Source: Bacillota bacterium
GTDB lineage: Bacteria > Bacillota > Clostridia > Acetivibrionales > JAEXSP01
Assembly: GCA_023453795.1 (NCBI GenBank)
Contig: JAEXSP010000038.1
Location: forward strand, 1-64,000
Length of the DNA: 64,000 nt
Direction of reading: 5' to 3'
Shown: piece by piece, positions 36,933 through 46,419 of the stretch
Layout: each line of letters starts with the position of its first letter
Numbering within the stretch: position 1 is the stretch's first letter
The notes under the pieces: model-generated
Databases searched by the model: none
What the model was told of the DNA's origin: nothing
The model's input: only the letters and a program-made list of their open reading frames with translations
Program-made: the position numbers and the translations under genes

Positions 36933-37379
36933 TTAAATTGTGGGTCTTGCTGTTTCTATAAGAGCTTTAAAAGCCTTTTCAAAGTTTTCGTCATTTTCCT
37001 TAGTTCTCTTTTTCATACCGGAAGCTTTCTTGCCTGAACGCCTTAATTTACCGGATATATGCCTTTCAAATAGAAGTTGGTCCATATTGTTTTCATTGTA
37101 AATAAGGCCATTCTGATTGATTGCATAAGCGCCTTTTGCCAAAGACATGGCTGCTACGCCATAATCCTGGGTCACAACTATGTCGCCTTTGGCTGTCCTG
37201 TTGGTCAGAGCGATATCAACAGAATCCCTTGCTTTATCTACAGTAACGATTTCTGCAGTCTCATAACTCAGAATATGGCTCGTATCAATAAACATTACGA
37301 CTTTAATGCCGTTAACTCCGGCAATTCTTATTATTATATCCTTTACAGGGCAAGCATCAGCATCTACTAGAATTTTCAT
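36933..37379 (-). CDS. YaiI/YqxD family (UPF0178) protein
   Basis: A 148-residue NYN/PIN-like protein. The family signature is the N-terminal ILVDADACPVK followed by VDIALTNRTAKGDIVVTQDYG with a conserved Asp pair, consistent with a nuclease-like metal site; its biological role is unknown. The ATG at 37379 is preferred because TGGAG lies 6 nt upstream. A perfect 20-bp palindrome lies just upstream of the start. Confidence 0.92.
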   Translation of the reverse strand: MKILVDADACPVKDIIIRIAGVNGIKVVMFIDTSHILSYETAEIVTVDKARDSVDIALTNRTAKGDIVVTQDYGVAAMSLAKGAYAINQNGLIYNENNMDQLLFERHISGKLRRSGKKASGMKKRTKENDENFEKAFKALIETARPTI

Positions 37380-37390
37380 AAGCATCTCCA

Positions 37391-37410
37391 TTCAACTTAT
37401 ATAAGTTGAA
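37391..37410. promoter_or_regulatory. Perfect 20-bp palindrome upstream of the YaiI/YqxD gene
   Basis: TTCAACTTATATAAGTTGAA is identical on both strands and ends 12 bp before the ATG. A related half-site, CAACTTATATA, lies at 37490-37500. The position fits an operator. It could also form an RNA hairpin in the leader. Confidence 0.55.
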
Positions 37411-37587
37411 AATAATTTGTGTACTCAACTATCGTAAAAACCCCCAGAATCGTTGGATATTTTGCTCGCTTTCGTACTAATTATTTATTGCAACTTATAT
37501 AGTATAACAGAAAAATAGTTTTTATAAATAAAAGGAGCAAAAGAAACAGATAATACATTTGGGACAAAAAAATAAAAGGTGGATAAA

Positions 37588-38085
37588 ATGATATACATAT
37601 ACAATTGCTATGGCGGAACCCATTCCTCAACAATGGCAGCTGCCGTACATCTGAAAAAGCTTCCTCTTGACAGAACACCTACAAAAGAGGAAATCTTAAA
37701 TACTGAATATTTCAATACACTGACATACAAGGATATGGGAAGAATCATATATCGCGGCACGGATGAGGAAAACAACAAGGTTTATACCATAGGAAGAGGT
37801 ACCTCGAAGGTGCTCATACCATGCCTGAAAAATCTTATTACCATCCTTCAGGGCGAATGCGGACTGAAAGAAAGAATAATCATGTCTAATATGTCCCCAA
37901 CCGTATCATTCTCAATGACAATGGGAGGATTCTTTTCAAGAGGCCTCGGTATCGATTTTATCGGAGTGCCGCTGCTTGTAATTGGAGTTCAAAAAAACTT
38001 CCACAAGGTTATTGAAATCGTAAATAATACAAAAAAGACTGCGCATGAGATGAAGAATAATGTAGAAGTTCTTATGAATGAGTAA
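37588..38085 (+). CDS. DUF3189 family protein
   Basis: A 165-residue protein of the uncharacterised DUF3189 family, recognised from its start MIYIYNCYGGTHSS and the central FFSRGLGIDFIG. The strand-loop start with conserved Gly, His and Ser resembles a nucleotide-binding loop, but no defined P-loop is present. It is common in spore-forming Firmicutes; role unknown. ATG chosen over a GTG three codons upstream as AGGTGG lies 5 nt before it. Confidence 0.85.
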   Translation: MIYIYNCYGGTHSSTMAAAVHLKKLPLDRTPTKEEILNTEYFNTLTYKDMGRIIYRGTDEENNKVYTIGRGTSKVLIPCLKNLITILQGECGLKERIIMSNMSPTVSFSMTMGGFFSRGLGIDFIGVPLLVIGVQKNFHKVIEIVNNTKKTAHEMKNNVEVLMNE

Positions 38086-38094
38086 AAACCGGAC

Positions 38095-38547
38095 CTAAAA
38101 TGAAGCTTGCAGTGTACCATTTAAGGCTTTATCAACATAGTCGTTAAAATCAGTAGCCAAATCATATCTGCCCCCAAAATCATGGTCATGTACAAATATG
38201 GTAGGACTATCGGGTAAGTAACCTATAGGGTTTCCGGAACCATCAACTCCTATAACAACTATATCCTTATATTCCGGAATATCCTCACAAAACACTTGTC
38301 TATATTCCAACGTTGTATCTACAAATGAAGGGGTTCCAACAAACTCAGCTTCGCTTAATCCAAGAATAATTGCTCTGCCGACACAACCCGAGCCAAATTC
38401 CCTTAAAAATACCTTATATTCATTCGGAAGCTTTACACCAAGCGTATTTTCTGCGTTTATAATTTCATTATCGGTTGCAGGTCTTCCGAAAGTCTCCGGA
38501 ATCTGGCTGCGTAAATCATTTATCATATCTATATGTTCTTTTCTCAT
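38095..38547 (-). CDS. SMI1/KNR4 family protein
   Basis: A 150-residue SUKH-type domain covering the entire protein, with ATDNEIINAENTLGVKLPNEYKVFLREFGSG as the family entry region and a C-terminal IFVHDHDFG strand. Bacterial members are often immunity proteins to polymorphic toxins, but no toxin gene is adjacent, so it may be an orphan or have a cellular role. Two ATGs (codons 1 and 8) are possible starts. Confidence 0.88.
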   Translation of the reverse strand: MRKEHIDMINDLRSQIPETFGRPATDNEIINAENTLGVKLPNEYKVFLREFGSGCVGRAIILGLSEAEFVGTPSFVDTTLEYRQVFCEDIPEYKDIVVIGVDGSGNPIGYLPDSPTIFVHDHDFGGRYDLATDFNDYVDKALNGTLQASF

Positions 38548-38703
38548 TTTGAAAGTCTCCTGTTATAGTTCTTGGATTTTCTTCGGGAATTTATTTCCTT
38601 TCTTATTCTACCATGGCTTGCTGACATTTGAATACATTTTTTAAACCCAAAAGAAACAAATATGAAGGTTCAATTATTTTTTTATGATGTTATAATATAC
38701 CTA

Positions 38704-38755
38704 GTACTTTGTAAAATCAAAAGCTTTAATGTAAATAAAGCTTTTACAAATGTAC
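38704..38755 (+). repeat. Long interrupted hairpin upstream of the helicase-nuclease operon
   Basis: Outer arms GTAC-TTTGT and ACAAA-T-GTAC enclose a perfect inner stem AAAAGCTTTA/TAAAGCTTTT, with one single-base bulge and one 6-base bulge. It lies 65 bp before the operon start. No T-run follows. Confidence 0.6.
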
Positions 38756-38820
38756 TTCCTATGTTTGTGGACTGCTATCTATAAATTTTAGACTTTACAG
38801 GCCACTAGGGGGGATATAAC

Positions 38821-40884
38821 ATCGTTTTTGAAGAGTGTATAAGAAATATTATTGAATCGCCATATGATTCCAAATTGATATTAAAGGGTCCTACGGGAAG
38901 CGGAAAGTCAACAATCCTTCTTGAAAGATATAAGTATATGGTTGAAAAGCTGGGTATTCCCAGCGAAAAGATACTTATACTCCTTCTGAACAGGACACAG
39001 TCGCTTGAGTGGAGATCCAGAACCATTCTTGAAAAGTCAGGCGCCGTATGGAGAACCTCTTATTACGGTTTTATTCAGAATGAACTTAAAACCTATTACC
39101 CCTTGGTGGTTAAGAACTCGGTTGAAATACTGAATAAAAGAGTTAAGCCTATTTTTCTTACCTTCGAATCGGCTCAATTTCTGGTGTCGATAGTTATTGA
39201 AAAGAATAGAGAAACAAAAGGAATTTTTTCCGGGATAACTTCCTTTAGTGACAGGATTGCAATAGATTTGACAGCCAACCTTGTAAAAGCGACTACCTCT
39301 GATATACCGTATAATGAAATCGGGGACAGGCTTTATAAGGCGCTTGAACTTAAGAACGACGTAAAAAAGCAGATATATAAGGACGCAGATGGCATCCTGG
39401 CTTCGTATAGAAAAAGGTGCATGGAGCTGGGCATCTTTGACTTTGGGATGGCTGTAGAGTTGTACAACAGCTGCCTTCTTAAGGATGAGCAATACAGGGA
39501 ACAGCTTAAGACAAGAGTCAGTCACCTGATTGTCGACAATGTGGAAGAATGCACACCGACTGAGATTGATTTTATCGATATGCTTATTCCGGAGGTAAAG
39601 TCCTGCATTCTGGGCTTCAACCATGAGGGTGGTTACGGTGAGATTTTCGGAAGTAATTTTAAGTATGCAAGCAAAAAAATTCTTGATAGATATCCCTTCA
39701 TTGAACTGGTTAAATCCTATACCTCCAGCCTGCCGATGCAGGCTTTCGCAGACAAGCTCTATAATTGCATAGAAAATGGGGAAGCCTCAAAATCGGAATA
39801 TTCGTCAATAATCGAAAGGAGTCCCTCCTGCGAACTTAGGAGCGACATGCTGGAGGAAACCGGGAAGCTTGTGTCCAGACTTATTATTGAAGAAGGGTAT
39901 AGGCCATCCGACATAGTCATACTTTCTACTCATGCAGATCCGGTTACAGAATTCGTAATAGGAAGAGTGCTTGAAAAGGAAGGCATTAGCCTGAAAAACC
40001 TTGCACGAAAAAACAGGGTAATCGACAATCCTTTTTCACAGGCCCTTATAACGCTTGCTCAAATTTGCCATCCCCAATATGGAATCATGCCCAACAGGGA
40101 TGATGTGAAAGCGCTCATAAGAATGGTGCTAAAGATAGATCCCATAAGAAGCTCTATTCTTGCGGGCGAGGTCTGCAGCCTCAGACCCTTTGCAGATTTT
40201 CCCGATATTGAATTCCCGGGGCTTGTAGAAAGAATCGGCTATTTTAACATAGAAAAGTATGAGTTTATCAGGAACTGGATAAGCAGCTATAAGAAGAGGG
40301 AAGGTCCTCTGCCCATAAATGAATTTTTTCAAAGAGTATTCCTTGAGCTTCTTCTTTCAAGGGAAGCTGCCGAATCGGACATTTTGCAGGCTAAAAACCT
40401 CATAGACAGCTCACAGTCATTTGTAGAAATCGTTGCAAAGTTCAACAGGAATGCCAGCAGAGATTTTTTGGATATGATCAGAGGAGGCATCAAGGCCGCA
40501 GAAAGCATATTTGAGTTGGAGGAAAAGCTGAGCGGAGAGTTTGTGCTGTTATCGACGCCGATGGCTTACCTTTCAAGCCCGTTAAAAAGTAAAGTTACGG
40601 TTATAACCAGCCTGAGCAGTGAAAACTGGACTCCAAGGAGTATTAAGGAGCTTACAAATGTGCATGTGCTTTCAAAAACCTGGAATGTGGATGAAATCTA
40701 TACTGAAGAGGTAGAAGAAAAAAATCAGAAGCATTATCTGGCGGTAATGATGAGAGCAGTTTTGAAAAGGTGCGGTGAAAAGCTTATTACACTTGAATCG
40801 AACCTTTCTGCCAATGGGTTCGAAAACAACGGTATTCTTTCGGATTACTTCTATGAATTGATGGAGGATGCTCATGGGACTTAG
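38821..40884 (+). CDS. AddB-like SF1 helicase-family ATPase, probably not an active helicase
   Basis: The frame begins with residues matching the strand before a P-loop, then Walker A in GPTGSGKSTIL. The Walker B-like region is HLIVDNVEEC, with DN for DE. The late helicase motifs are also eroded: SPLKSKVTVITSLSSENW where TxHxxKGLE is expected, and HYLAVMMRAVLKRCGEKLI where motif VI would have its arginine. AddB shows the same pattern, an ATP-binding fold without helicase action. There is no C-terminal nuclease domain. The next three genes encode a helicase, a nuclease and RecJ. A TTG (38875) lacks a ribosome binding site and would cut into the domain; TAGGGGGG fits an ATC codon at 38821. Confidence 0.75.
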   Translation: MVFEECIRNIIESPYDSKLILKGPTGSGKSTILLERYKYMVEKLGIPSEKILILLLNRTQSLEWRSRTILEKSGAVWRTSYYGFIQNELKTYYPLVVKNSVEILNKRVKPIFLTFESAQFLVSIVIEKNRETKGIFSGITSFSDRIAIDLTANLVKATTSDIPYNEIGDRLYKALELKNDVKKQIYKDADGILASYRKRCMELGIFDFGMAVELYNSCLLKDEQYREQLKTRVSHLIVDNVEECTPTEIDFIDMLIPEVKSCILGFNHEGGYGEIFGSNFKYASKKILDRYPFIELVKSYTSSLPMQAFADKLYNCIENGEASKSEYSSIIERSPSCELRSDMLEETGKLVSRLIIEEGYRPSDIVILSTHADPVTEFVIGRVLEKEGISLKNLARKNRVIDNPFSQALITLAQICHPQYGIMPNRDDVKALIRMVLKIDPIRSSILAGEVCSLRPFADFPDIEFPGLVERIGYFNIEKYEFIRNWISSYKKREGPLPINEFFQRVFLELLLSREAAESDILQAKNLIDSSQSFVEIVAKFNRNASRDFLDMIRGGIKAAESIFELEEKLSGEFVLLSTPMAYLSSPLKSKVTVITSLSSENWTPRSIKELTNVHVLSKTWNVDEIYTEEVEEKNQKHYLAVMMRAVLKRCGEKLITLESNLSANGFENNGILSDYFYELMEDAHGT

Positions 40885-43165
40885 AAAAGGACAAAAAGAA
40901 CTGGTTGAGCAATACCGCGGAGGATACTGTGCTGTACCTGCAATTCCCGGGGGCGGAAAGACCCATTGTCTCTCCCTGTGGGCTGTTGAAATGATCGCGC
41001 AAGGCTTAAACAAGCCGGGTAAGATATTAATTGTTACTTACATGAACAGTGCCGTAAGCAATTTCAAGCAGCGTATTTCGAGCCAGCTTCAGAAAAGGGG
41101 CATTGCAGGCAACAAGGATTATTTTGTCTGTACGATACACAGCCTTTGTCTCCAGATAATAAAGGAAAAACCTGATTTGGTTATAGCTAATGAGGATTTT
41201 AATATTATAGATGAGGTTAGAAAAGTAGATATTGTCAACCATGCAATAGATGAGTGGAGAAGAAAAAATGAAGACCGTTTCGCGCATTATCTCGATGAAG
41301 CGAATTTGAGCGCCAATAAGATTTCTGATGTCTATAAACGTTGGCAGACAAGGTTTGCAGACATTGTGCTCAGTTCAATCGGAGATTTCAAGTGCAGGGG
41401 GATAAGCCCCGTAGAAGCATTGGAAAAGTGTAGGAAGCTTCCTGACAATTCACTGCTGAAATGTGCTTCGGAAATTTACGAGGTGTATGACCGAAGGCTT
41501 AAGACCCTGGGCTTTATGGATTTTGACGATATGCTCCACAATGCAAAGAAGCTTTTGCAGGAAGATGCAAGCCTGTTGGAAAAATACCGTAAAAAATACA
41601 CATTTGTCTGTGAGGATGAAGCACAGGATTCAAACCTTATCCAGACTGAGATACTTACACTTATTGCGAATGGAAATCTTCTGCGTGTCGGGGACAGCAA
41701 TCAGGCCATTTGCGGAAGCTTTACCAACAGCGACTTCAAATTCTTCAAGAATTTCTGCAGCGATGATAAAACCACGACTTACAATATAACTCAATCCAGC
41801 AGGAATACTCGTGATATAATAAATCTTGCGAATTACTTTGTTAAGCTTGTAAGGGAAAGCCATCCGGTGATAGAGTGCAGGGATAGTCTATTGCCCCAGT
41901 ATATTGAGCCTGTAGACGTCAATGACGAAAGAACCAACCCGGTTACCCCGTGTTACGGCATACGTGCAGAGGTTTTCGAATCCAGAGAGGATGAAGATAT
42001 TGCAATTGTCAATGAGGCTTGGAGCATGCTCAAGAAGCATCCTGAAAAGACAATGGCAATACTTATTCCGGGTGCGTGGAGAATTGACAGGATTGTAAAT
42101 ATTCTTGATAAAAGGAATATACCCTTCGAGCAGCTGGATAATTCTTCAAGAGAAAGAAACAGGACGATAAGGCAGCTTGGTAGGATAATAGACTTCATAG
42201 CGCTTCCCGAAAGCGGGGAAAAGCTTTTTGACATGATGAACGAGTGCTTTCTGCCTGTTAATTATGATATGGGGCAGGATGAAGATAATGAAGAAGCTAA
42301 TATTGAAGAAATCGTTGATAAAATTGCCGGACAGAGAAAGCTTCTACAGGATTTTCTTAAAGCATACCCTGTTGAGAAGCTTCTTTATCCACGAGGGGGA
42401 GAAGTAGAAATCTCTGAAATCCCGGAAGAGCTTATAAAATCTGATGTTTGGAAGGAATTTTCCGAAAAGCTTGAAATGGTGCGTGAATTCCTGGAGTTCC
42501 CTGAGACTGTAGTTGAGAAATTGATACTTTACATTTCTGAAAAGCTTGAATACGGAAGGGAAGAAAGAGCGATAGCACAGAAGGTGGCGAGCGATGTCAG
42601 GTACCTTATGAACCAAAACCCCCGTTGGAGGCTCAGTGACCTTGCATTTGAACTCCTTAGTCCTAAGAATGTGTTCAATTTCTTTGCAAGCATCGTTTGG
42701 GATCTGAAGGGGTATGAGCCTAAGCCGGGCGTTATAACCTTGTGTACCTATCATAAGTCCAAGGGACTGGAGTGGGATGCTGTCTTTTTGGGAGGCTTGG
42801 ACTTCGAGGACTTTCCTGTGCTGCTGAACGATAAGTTCAAAGGAGAGTACTGGTTCCTGAAACTGCAGTACAGGAATCCGAAGGCTATAGCAAAGGCCGA
42901 CATGGAAAAGATTATCGAAGGCAAAACGGGAGGAGATTCAATACTGGAATCCAAGATTGAAACCATTTCCGAAAAAGCCAGACTTCTTTATGTTGGTATA
43001 ACCAGAGCAAAGGAATATCTTTATTTGTCCGGATACCATGCTAATCCGGGAAAAAGAAACGAAATACTGCCTTCCAGATATCTGATTGAGCTGAAAAAAT
43101 ACATTGATGAGCAGAGAGCCATTGAAAATCAGAAGGACGAGGTTTTGCCAATAAATACTAAATAG
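40874..43165 (+). CDS. UvrD/PcrA-type DNA helicase
   Basis: Superfamily 1A helicase with all motifs intact: Walker A PAIPGGGKTH, motif Ia TYMNSAVSNFKQRI, DEAQD (motif II) in FVCEDEAQDSN, motif III in LLRVGDSNQAICGSF, motif V LCTYHKSKGLEWDAVFLGG and motif VI EKARLLYVGITRAKEYLYLSG. About 763 residues. There is no nuclease domain at the C-terminus. It is the active motor of the cluster. Its gene overlaps the AddB-like gene by 11 bp; ATG at 40874 follows GGAGG by 6 nt, and the ATG two codons earlier is less well placed. Confidence 0.94.
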   Translation: MGLRKGQKELVEQYRGGYCAVPAIPGGGKTHCLSLWAVEMIAQGLNKPGKILIVTYMNSAVSNFKQRISSQLQKRGIAGNKDYFVCTIHSLCLQIIKEKPDLVIANEDFNIIDEVRKVDIVNHAIDEWRRKNEDRFAHYLDEANLSANKISDVYKRWQTRFADIVLSSIGDFKCRGISPVEALEKCRKLPDNSLLKCASEIYEVYDRRLKTLGFMDFDDMLHNAKKLLQEDASLLEKYRKKYTFVCEDEAQDSNLIQTEILTLIANGNLLRVGDSNQAICGSFTNSDFKFFKNFCSDDKTTTYNITQSSRNTRDIINLANYFVKLVRESHPVIECRDSLLPQYIEPVDVNDERTNPVTPCYGIRAEVFESREDEDIAIVNEAWSMLKKHPEKTMAILIPGAWRIDRIVNILDKRNIPFEQLDNSSRERNRTIRQLGRIIDFIALPESGEKLFDMMNECFLPVNYDMGQDEDNEEANIEEIVDKIAGQRKLLQDFLKAYPVEKLLYPRGGEVEISEIPEELIKSDVWKEFSEKLEMVREFLEFPETVVEKLILYISEKLEYGREERAIAQKVASDVRYLMNQNPRWRLSDLAFELLSPKNVFNFFASIVWDLKGYEPKPGVITLCTYHKSKGLEWDAVFLGGLDFEDFPVLLNDKFKGEYWFLKLQYRNPKAIAKADMEKIIEGKTGGDSILESKIETISEKARLLYVGITRAKEYLYLSGYHANPGKRNEILPSRYLIELKKYIDEQRAIENQKDEVLPINTK

Positions 43166-43203
43166 GTTGGAAAAGCCTGAGGGCCATAACGAAAGGGTAG
43201 GAT

Positions 43204-44028
43204 ATGAACAGAGACTTACGCCATGTAGATTATTTTCTGTTTACGCAGCATTCGCTTGCGACTTTTGACAACTGTCCTTTGAAATTCAAGAAAAGGTACA
43301 TTGAAAACCTCAAATGGGATGCTCTTCCTGATGAGAATATCAAAAAGAGAATAGAAATGGGCAACGATTTCCATCTTCTGGCCTACAGGTACTTTATGGG
43401 AATAGAACAGGGACTTGACGAAGCGGTTCAGGGCTACGGCGATCTGGAAAGATGGCTTGAAAGCCTGATGGAGCATTTCCCTAAGAAGAAAGGCGTAGTA
43501 TATCTTCCTGAATATAAAATGAGAATCTCTCAAGGCAGCCTTAAGCTCGAAGCGAATATTGACCTTGTTTCAATCAGCGAAGACTCGGTTGAAATATGGG
43601 ACTGGAAGACCCATTCGGGTACACCGGACAAAAAGCGAAGCCTGAAATCTCAGAAACTTGCAGACAGTCTCCAGACAAAGGTTTATATGTTTGTTCTTAA
43701 GGAACAGATAAAGATGATTACGGGAAGAGACACCGAATGTGAGAAAATTGTTATGAGATATTGGCAGCCCGATCCGCCTGAGGTTATTGCAGAGGTTCAT
43801 TATAATTCGAATAAGCATGAGGGCTACGGAAGCCTTTTAAAAAATAAAATCAACACAATCCTGGAATATGACTATTCCCTTTTTGACAAGGAGCTCTACA
43901 GCGGTCACTGCAAGTTCTGCGAGTTCAATTGGTTCTGTAATAATGCGGGAGTAGACTATTCGGCAATCGAAGAGAATGAAGGCTTTATAGATGAATTGGA
44001 TTGGGGAAGCATAGAAGAAAAATATTAG
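43204..44028 (+). CDS. Stand-alone Fe-S PD-(D/E)XK nuclease (AddB/Cas4-type)
   Basis: RecB-family nuclease: the catalytic line is IDLV, EIWDWKT, and QTKVYMF (motifs II, III and QxxxY). Four cysteines have the Fe-S layout of AddB, Dna2 and Cas4, with C24 at the N-terminal end (DNCPLKFKKRY) and C236-x2-C239-x5-C245 at the C-terminal end (CKFCEFNWFC). At 274 residues it corresponds to the nuclease domain that is normally the C-terminus of AddB. It follows the helicase gene by 38 bp. No cas genes are nearby, so a recombination role with its neighbours is far more likely than a Cas4 role. Confidence 0.9.
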   Translation: MNRDLRHVDYFLFTQHSLATFDNCPLKFKKRYIENLKWDALPDENIKKRIEMGNDFHLLAYRYFMGIEQGLDEAVQGYGDLERWLESLMEHFPKKKGVVYLPEYKMRISQGSLKLEANIDLVSISEDSVEIWDWKTHSGTPDKKRSLKSQKLADSLQTKVYMFVLKEQIKMITGRDTECEKIVMRYWQPDPPEVIAEVHYNSNKHEGYGSLLKNKINTILEYDYSLFDKELYSGHCKFCEFNWFCNNAGVDYSAIEENEGFIDELDWGSIEEKY

Positions 44029-44088
44029 CTTTGTATCGACTTGAAAGATTATAAAATTGATGTGATACAAACTACTAGGGGTCAGCAT

Positions 44089-46383
44089 ATGAATGTTAAG
44101 ATCAACATAAAAAATGAAAATATAACAATACCGGAAGAGCTTCTGCAAGTCACCAACGGTGACGAATTGCTTGCACACATATTCTACAACCGTGGAATAA
44201 CGGATGCAGGCTCTGTAAGGCAGATGCTTTATGAAGAGAGCTATGAACCTACGAGGGTATCTGAATTTCCGGATATGGATAAGGCGGTTGAAATAATATC
44301 GGCACATATTATTTCCAGGTCACCGATAGCGGTTTACGGGGATTATGATGTTGACGGTGTTACAAGTACGGCACTTCTGCTGCAGTGCATCAGAAATTTT
44401 TCCTCAAAGGTTATATATCATGTGCCTGACAGGTTTTCCGAAGGTTATGGCATGAATGCCGGAGTGATCAGGGATTTGGCAGCAAAGGGGATAAAGCTGA
44501 TTGTTACCTGTGACTGCGGCATATCGAATATGGAGGAAATTAAGCTTGCTAAAGAGCTCGGAATGGAGGTTGTAGTTACAGACCATCACAACCTTCCCGA
44601 TGTTTTGCCTCCTGCGGATGTTTTGCTCAATCCGAAGCTTCTGCCGGAGGGTCACAAGGCCAGAGACATTTCAGGCTGTGCAATGGCATATTTTTTATCT
44701 CTGGCAATTTTACAGCATTATGGACGTGAAAAGGAAGCCGGAGAATATTTAGATCTTATTGCTCTTTCGCTTGTTGCGGATGTTGTCAATCTCAGGGGAG
44801 AAAACAGGCATCTGCTGAAAAAAGCCATACCAAAGCTTTTTAATACAAAAAGGCCCGGCTTGACTGAATTATTCGCTATTATTGAAAAGAACGGTAAAAT
44901 GCATAATGAAGAAGATATTGCATTCCAAATAGCTCCCAGGATTAATGCGGCCGGAAGGATGGATACCGCACGATTGCCAGTTGAACTGCTTATTTGCAGT
45001 GATTTCGAGAGAGCACGCACCATTGCACAAAAGATTGATCTTCTTAACAAGGAAAGGAAGAGAATACAGCAGGATATTATCGAACAGGCTGTGGAATTAG
45101 TTGAGAGCTATAAGAAAAACAAGACTGTTCTTGTGCTGTACAGGGAAAGCTGGCACCATGGGATAATCGGAATTGCAGCTGGCAAGGTGTGCGAAACCTA
45201 CGGGAAGCCGGCGATACTCTTATCCCTGAAGGATGACGGTTCGACAATTGTCGGTTCGGCAAGATCAATAGAGGAGATAGACATATTCCAACTCATAAAG
45301 GAATGCAGCTCCAAGCTTTTGAAATTCGGAGGACATTCCCAGGCTGCTGGTCTTTCGCTTAGAAGAGAAGATCTTGAAAGCTTTTCCCAGGAAATTGAGA
45401 GAGTTGCAGAGGAGAAATATTTCATAAGAAATGAAAAACAGATAAATGTTGATGCTGAATTGGCATTGAAAGCTGTTGATGAGGAATTATACGAAAGACT
45501 GCGTAGGATAGGGCCTTATGGGGAAGGCTTTGAAGCCCCTGAATTTCTTACCAGGGGAGTTAGTGTTGTCAGCGACAGACGAACAGATAAGAATCATCAC
45601 ATCATGGTGCTTGCCGGGGAAAATGACTATAGGATGCAGGCGGTAAAATGGTTTGGAGACGATAGCGACTACTCGGGCAAGGTATTAGACATAACTTATA
45701 AGATAGGAAGAAATACTTATAGAGAAAATGACCATTTGCAGATTACCTTGGATCATTTTGACGAAACCTCCGGTAAAGCTCAGGAGGCATTTTCAGGCTG
45801 TTTCGCCGATGAAAGAGGCAGCAGTATCCATGATGTGCTGGCCAGATACGACAAACCGGTCATTTTTTATGAGGGAATGCAGTCAGATTGCCCTCTTGAA
45901 AATACTTATGACAGGAATAGAATAAGCGCAGGCTGTAAAAATTCCACACTTGTATTTCTATCAACTCCGGCTAATACAAAGATACTTAGAGAAGCTATCG
46001 CTTTGGTCAATCCCAAGACAGCAGTGATAAACTTTTCGGTGCTTCCCGATTATTCCTTTAAGAGCTTTATAATGAATTTCATGGGGATTGTAAAATATGT
46101 TGTTGCTAAAGAGAATGGCAGAACCAAGCTAGAGGTGCTTTCGTCAAGAATGTGCGTGGAGGAAAGCATGATCAGGGCAGTATTAAAATACCTGAAAGCA
46201 CTTGGGAAGCTTGAATTCAGCATAGAAGAAAATGAGACAAGCCTGTTTCCGTGCAGCAAAAAGCCTGACAGCAATTATATTTCGATAGAGAACAGCCTTA
46301 AAAATGCATTGCTTGAAAAAAATGCTTATCAGAAATTTATATTGAAGCTTGAAATAGATAAATTTATGGAATACATGAAGTAA
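44089..46383 (+). CDS. recJ: Single-stranded-DNA exonuclease RecJ
   Basis: 5'-3' ssDNA exonuclease of the DHH family. The DHH domain shows GDYDVDGVTSTALL and VVTDHHNLPD, plus ISGCAMAYFLSL; the DHHA1 domain shows IIGIAAGKV and FGGHSQAAGLSL. The C-terminal extension of roughly 200 residues is as in other Firmicutes RecJ proteins. ATG chosen because AGGGG lies 7 nt before it; a TTG 16 codons earlier lacks one. It ends the four-gene helicase-nuclease operon; no terminator is obvious after it. Confidence 0.92.
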   Translation: MNVKINIKNENITIPEELLQVTNGDELLAHIFYNRGITDAGSVRQMLYEESYEPTRVSEFPDMDKAVEIISAHIISRSPIAVYGDYDVDGVTSTALLLQCIRNFSSKVIYHVPDRFSEGYGMNAGVIRDLAAKGIKLIVTCDCGISNMEEIKLAKELGMEVVVTDHHNLPDVLPPADVLLNPKLLPEGHKARDISGCAMAYFLSLAILQHYGREKEAGEYLDLIALSLVADVVNLRGENRHLLKKAIPKLFNTKRPGLTELFAIIEKNGKMHNEEDIAFQIAPRINAAGRMDTARLPVELLICSDFERARTIAQKIDLLNKERKRIQQDIIEQAVELVESYKKNKTVLVLYRESWHHGIIGIAAGKVCETYGKPAILLSLKDDGSTIVGSARSIEEIDIFQLIKECSSKLLKFGGHSQAAGLSLRREDLESFSQEIERVAEEKYFIRNEKQINVDAELALKAVDEELYERLRRIGPYGEGFEAPEFLTRGVSVVSDRRTDKNHHIMVLAGENDYRMQAVKWFGDDSDYSGKVLDITYKIGRNTYRENDHLQITLDHFDETSGKAQEAFSGCFADERGSSIHDVLARYDKPVIFYEGMQSDCPLENTYDRNRISAGCKNSTLVFLSTPANTKILREAIALVNPKTAVINFSVLPDYSFKSFIMNFMGIVKYVVAKENGRTKLEVLSSRMCVEESMIRAVLKYLKALGKLEFSIEENETSLFPCSKKPDSNYISIENSLKNALLEKNAYQKFILKLEIDKFMEYMK

Positions 46384-46419
46384 TTTACATAACTTTGAGT
46401 ACTTACACTATCTATATTG

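Noticed and set aside
38095..38547. Toxin-immunity pair involving the SMI1/KNR4 protein
   Set aside because: No polymorphic toxin, secretion marker or second immunity gene lies next to it, so only the family is stated.
43204..44028. Cas4 of a CRISPR system
   Set aside because: The cysteine pattern fits, but there are no cas1, cas2 or repeat arrays in the window and the neighbours are recombination genes.
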